64,000 bases of DNA. It comes from Streptomyces sp. NA02950 (GTDB lineage Bacteria > Actinomycetota > Actinomycetes > Streptomycetales > Streptomycetaceae). The notes under the pieces were generated by a model. That model saw only the letters and a list, made by a program, of their open reading frames with translations, was not told the origin of the DNA and ran no database searches. Both the position numbers and the translations under genes were made by a program. The DNA is taken from contig NZ_CP054916.1 of the NCBI RefSeq assembly GCF_013364155.1, positions 2,417,001 to 2,481,000 on the forward strand, written 5' to 3'. Below, in pieces: positions 62,401 through 64,000 of this stretch. The first letter of the stretch is position 1; each line of letters starts with the position of its first letter.

Positions 62401-64000
62401 ACTGCTCGCGGGCCCGGTCCAGGGCCCGGGCGAGCCCTCCGGTCGCGTACCCGCGCAGCTCGTCGGCCGCTTGCGGGCTCACGCCCGTCCCCTTCTCCTC
62501 GTCGTACGGGGGGAAGAGCGCGAGGAACTCCTCGGCCAGCCGCGCGCCGTCGGCGAGCGCGGCCTGACGGAATTCGGCTGCCCAGCCCGACGGGCCGAAC
62601 AGCTCGGTGGCCAGGCGCGGCAGTGGCATGACCGGGGTCCGGTCGCCGTCCGGGGTGGTCAGGCCTCCCGCACCGGCACGGTCGAGGAGAAAGGCGAGGT
62701 ACTGGCGGCGCAGGATCTCGATGGCGGACAGGAAGCATCCGGGCGGCTGGATGTCCCCGGCGATCATCTGCCGCGGGTCGTCCAGGTAGTAGCGGTCCCG
62801 GGGCCCCCGGTCGACCATGGTCAGCAGGTAGGCGTTGCCGGTGGCGCGGCCGGCCCTGCCCACCCGCTGGACGTAGTTGGCCGGTCCCTTGGGCAGCGAG
62901 GCGAGGACCACCGCGGACAGGTCGCCGATGTCGATGCCCAGTTCCAGGGTCGGGGTGCAGGAGAGGACCTGTGGGTTGGCGTAGTGGGCGTCGGTTCCCG
63001 CACGGAACGCCTTCTCCACGGCCTCCCGCTTGGGGCGGCTGAGGGTGCCGGTGTGCTCGGCGGTGTTGATGGTGAACACCCCGGCCTCCCGGTACATCCG
63101 CCGGTAGAAGTCCTCGGTGAAGTCCCGTCGCCGCACACCGCTTTCCAGGTCGTGGCCGGTGCGCAGCGTGCCGCCGCAGCGGTAGCGCGGGCAGGGCAGT
63201 CCGTGCCACTGGTCGGCCAGGTCGGGGTGGATGGTCTGTTCCCAGGAGCAGACCGGGCAGTGGGCCGAGGCGTCGGCCACGGTGTCGTCCGCGAGCTTGC
63301 GCACCTGGACGTGGCCGGGCTGGAGCCCGAACACCCGGGTGGCGCCGTCCTTGGCGGTACGGGCCGAAAGGACCCCGGTGTCGACGAGGGCGGGCAGCAG
63401 CCGTACGAGGAAGGCGTTGGCGGCGTCCGGGCTCAGCCCGAGACTGCGCCGGGTCCAGTCCTGGTACCAGCCGAGCCGTCCGGTCAGGACGTCGAAGTCG
63501 TCGCTGCCCTGTTTGGGGCCGCCCAGCAGGAAGGCGGGGGCCGAGACCCCGGGCGGGAAGGCCGGCATACCGGTCGTACGTCCGCCCCAGATCGCCCAGC
63601 GCCGCACCCCTGCCTGGCCGATCCAGCCGTCGAGCCAGGCGTGCCGGATGGCGCCGCGGATGCGCAGCCGTTCCAGCAGGCCGCGGACATGGCCGACCCA
63701 CCGTTCCGGGCCGGGCACGGAGCCGTCCGGCAGGGCGATGTCGCCGGGGGTGGTGTGCAGGAGTTCGCGGACGATCCCCGCGATGCCGTCCGGGTCGGTG
63801 AGGGGGACGTCCGCCGCGACGGTACGCGTCAGCTCCAGGGTGCGGCCCTGCCGGGAGCGGAGGCCGAACTCCAGGACGGCCGCGAAGGCGAGGCGCTGGG
63901 CGATGAGTTCCCAGGTGGCCTTGGAGCCGCGGCTTCGTCCGGAGAGCAGCGTGTCGACGCCCGGCACGACGTGCAGGTCCGGCGGAATCACAGCGGCCTG
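59450..64000 (-). CDS. Giant DUF1998 superfamily 2 helicase with nuclease-like C-terminal part, 5' end outside window
   Basis: 1516 residues are visible; the N-terminal ATPase lobe (motifs I-III) lies beyond the window edge. Seen in order: winged-helix-like segment, zinc ribbon CPVC...CPRYRC (63150-63260), helicase lobe 2 with CTPTLELGIDIGDL and YVQRVGRAGRATG (62830-62970), a long coiled region (62270-62420), a second zinc ribbon CPDCGYVRD...CPRC, a third WVCDACGY, the DUF1998 Cys set CVCVGEKRPACHRCLLRH (61010-61100), then a Vsr/DUF559-like fold YLDGYRYHA...KRTRLRSERGWQVFQLTWDDV (60540-60690) in which the usual Glu is Tyr. A last 350-residue tail is unique. Relatives include MrfA, DISARM and Druantia DUF1998 helicases. 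Repair or phage defence is likely. Confidence 0.85.
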   Translation of the reverse strand, partial: QAAVIPPDLHVVPGVDTLLSGRSRGSKATWELIAQRLAFAAVLEFGLRSRQGRTLELTRTVAADVPLTDPDGIAGIVRELLHTTPGDIALPDGSVPGPERWVGHVRGLLERLRIRGAIRHAWLDGWIGQAGVRRWAIWGGRTTGMPAFPPGVSAPAFLLGGPKQGSDDFDVLTGRLGWYQDWTRRSLGLSPDAANAFLVRLLPALVDTGVLSARTAKDGATRVFGLQPGHVQVRKLADDTVADASAHCPVCSWEQTIHPDLADQWHGLPCPRYRCGGTLRTGHDLESGVRRRDFTEDFYRRMYREAGVFTINTAEHTGTLSRPKREAVEKAFRAGTDAHYANPQVLSCTPTLELGIDIGDLSAVVLASLPKGPANYVQRVGRAGRATGNAYLLTMVDRGPRDRYYLDDPRQMIAGDIQPPGCFLSAIEILRRQYLAFLLDRAGAGGLTTPDGDRTPVMPLPRLATELFGPSGWAAEFRQAALADGARLAEEFLALFPPYDEEKGTGVSPQAADELRGYATGGLARALDRAREQWEGRRAEMRGRIEAIDRAHEALVAGDPEHDRQRRELRAERRAVARRAGQISRTTAHGALVDLGLLPNYSLVDSLTELEATLLWREDNGGERPEYRSKPFSYERSARLALEDFAPGNHYYVQGYKHRITGLDIGSPRRPAWIWWRICPDCGYVRDHQAQADSSACPRCRSAAIGDVGCLHKVLVPHRVTSRDQRDDVRVRDDTDERERRHYTVVPAVDIPHEGIEVARRHTKATFGWEFTRQAVIRHINVGASRVDGGADDAFAGRRARLNPFWVCDACGYADPDGGPTTEAQEAFVPARPTKYHRPWCPRLRERAADGTRADGSGDAERGVKLLLAHELRSEALRVLIPAVTAHTQERLASFKAVLLAGIARSYGGDPDHLAVVTDSMPEPGGDADVRRHFLVLYDTLPGGTGYLHRLAAPGGLYDVLTRAREVIETCVCVGEKRPACHRCLLRHVADSEYELVSREHALDMLGEILGPTGEGWDIEEATTTGDITLVRQVESELEGLFRRGLLAWAEGVDEVSVRTALTPDGERDITLRFRAPGGKVSGWRMETQVHLGFTVPDVVFRSLDDDRRVAVYLDGYRYHASPAHNRVADDAAKRTRLRSERGWQVFQLTWDDVRAWTGQSKPSAEPVWVPYQNTAQKTASDIHRRMHGGDPRDLPRFVWANPVETLIGYLTSPDLDLWRRRTQSALAGFAAVSATSRALADGPETGLRVGEALAGKRLSGGRGAVQVMATWDRSGCPLTVALDLRKGQAGAVWTALTVLDDRPEAVGGDENAHRRRWQAWLYWTNLLQFLGDGEGDGVQLTSSQLPGFDPAELAVTGGAGWLESHRRVHEPATSPGAGAARQEARKAEPHAEAVRDPAWDEVIAYLVEEPGLAELAEELAAMGVLVPEAGFELGEAAWPAELAWPGHRIGVVLAHQRGADGTPDADAEDRDRAYAAEGWHVRPATEWDVRELADALARPAADHGPDDNHDEEHDR

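Overview
The window is very GC-rich DNA with strong third-position GC bias, frequent GTG starts and dense gene packing, as expected for a Streptomyces. The order xylH-xylG-xylF-rok7B7-ngcG-ngcF-ngcE, then aconitase, then an HTH-MurA fusion, then aromatic-CoA catabolism and arginine deiminase matches, as I recall it, the S. coelicolor stretch from about SCO6011 down to about SCO5975. This is therefore chromosomal core with accessory insertions. Nothing suggests a plasmid or prophage. I saw no rRNA, tRNA or CRISPR array.

Region 1 (1-9.5 kb) handles sugar uptake: a xylose-type ABC importer (XylFGH), the ROK regulator Rok7B7, and an NgcEFG-type importer for N-acetylglucosamine/chitobiose. Candidate Rok7B7 and DasR sites lie in the expected promoters. 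A small lipoprotein follows.

Region 2 (9.5-19.4 kb) holds two secreted GH92 alpha-mannosidases on opposite strands, each with the same LacI-type palindrome upstream. One has Gln where the family's catalytic acid Glu sits, which suggests action on mannose-1-phosphate linkages. Between them lie a frameshifted Rpn-like nuclease gene and a decayed tandem copy of its 3' end. A GNAT acetyltransferase follows.

Region 3 (19.4-30 kb) contains aconitase with a regulatory palindrome, a LysR regulator, a Uma2 nuclease-like protein, a YtrA-type GntR/membrane-protein pair, the HTH-MurA fusion, and an ArsR/serine-hydrolase pair.

Region 4 (29-36.5 kb) is an aerobic CoA-thioester pathway for 2-aminobenzoate or a related aromatic acid. 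It has a CoA ligase, an acyl-CoA monooxygenase/reductase fusion, an enoyl-CoA hydratase, an acyl-CoA dehydrogenase, RidA and PaaX. Its two divergent promoter regions share one composite operator.

Region 5 (36.6-50.3 kb) has an RsbW-like ATPase, arginine deiminase with ornithine carbamoyltransferase, a HEAT-rich protein with a degenerate P-loop and its tail-anchored partner, a Crp/Fnr regulator, the Hen1-Pnkp RNA repair operon, homocysteine methyltransferase and an F420 oxidoreductase. A dispersed intergenic repeat supplies the stop codons of two unrelated genes (ridA and pnkp).

Region 6 (50.3-64 kb) has small housekeeping genes (MazG-like, ATPase, DUF402, ornithine cyclodeaminase/GntR, CPBP protease), then a truncated RNA methyltransferase pseudogene. 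It ends in a two-gene operon: a very large DUF1998 helicase with a nuclease-like tail, 5' end outside the window, and a UvrD-type helicase fused to a RelE-like domain. This pair is the best candidate here for an undescribed system, probably defence or DNA repair.
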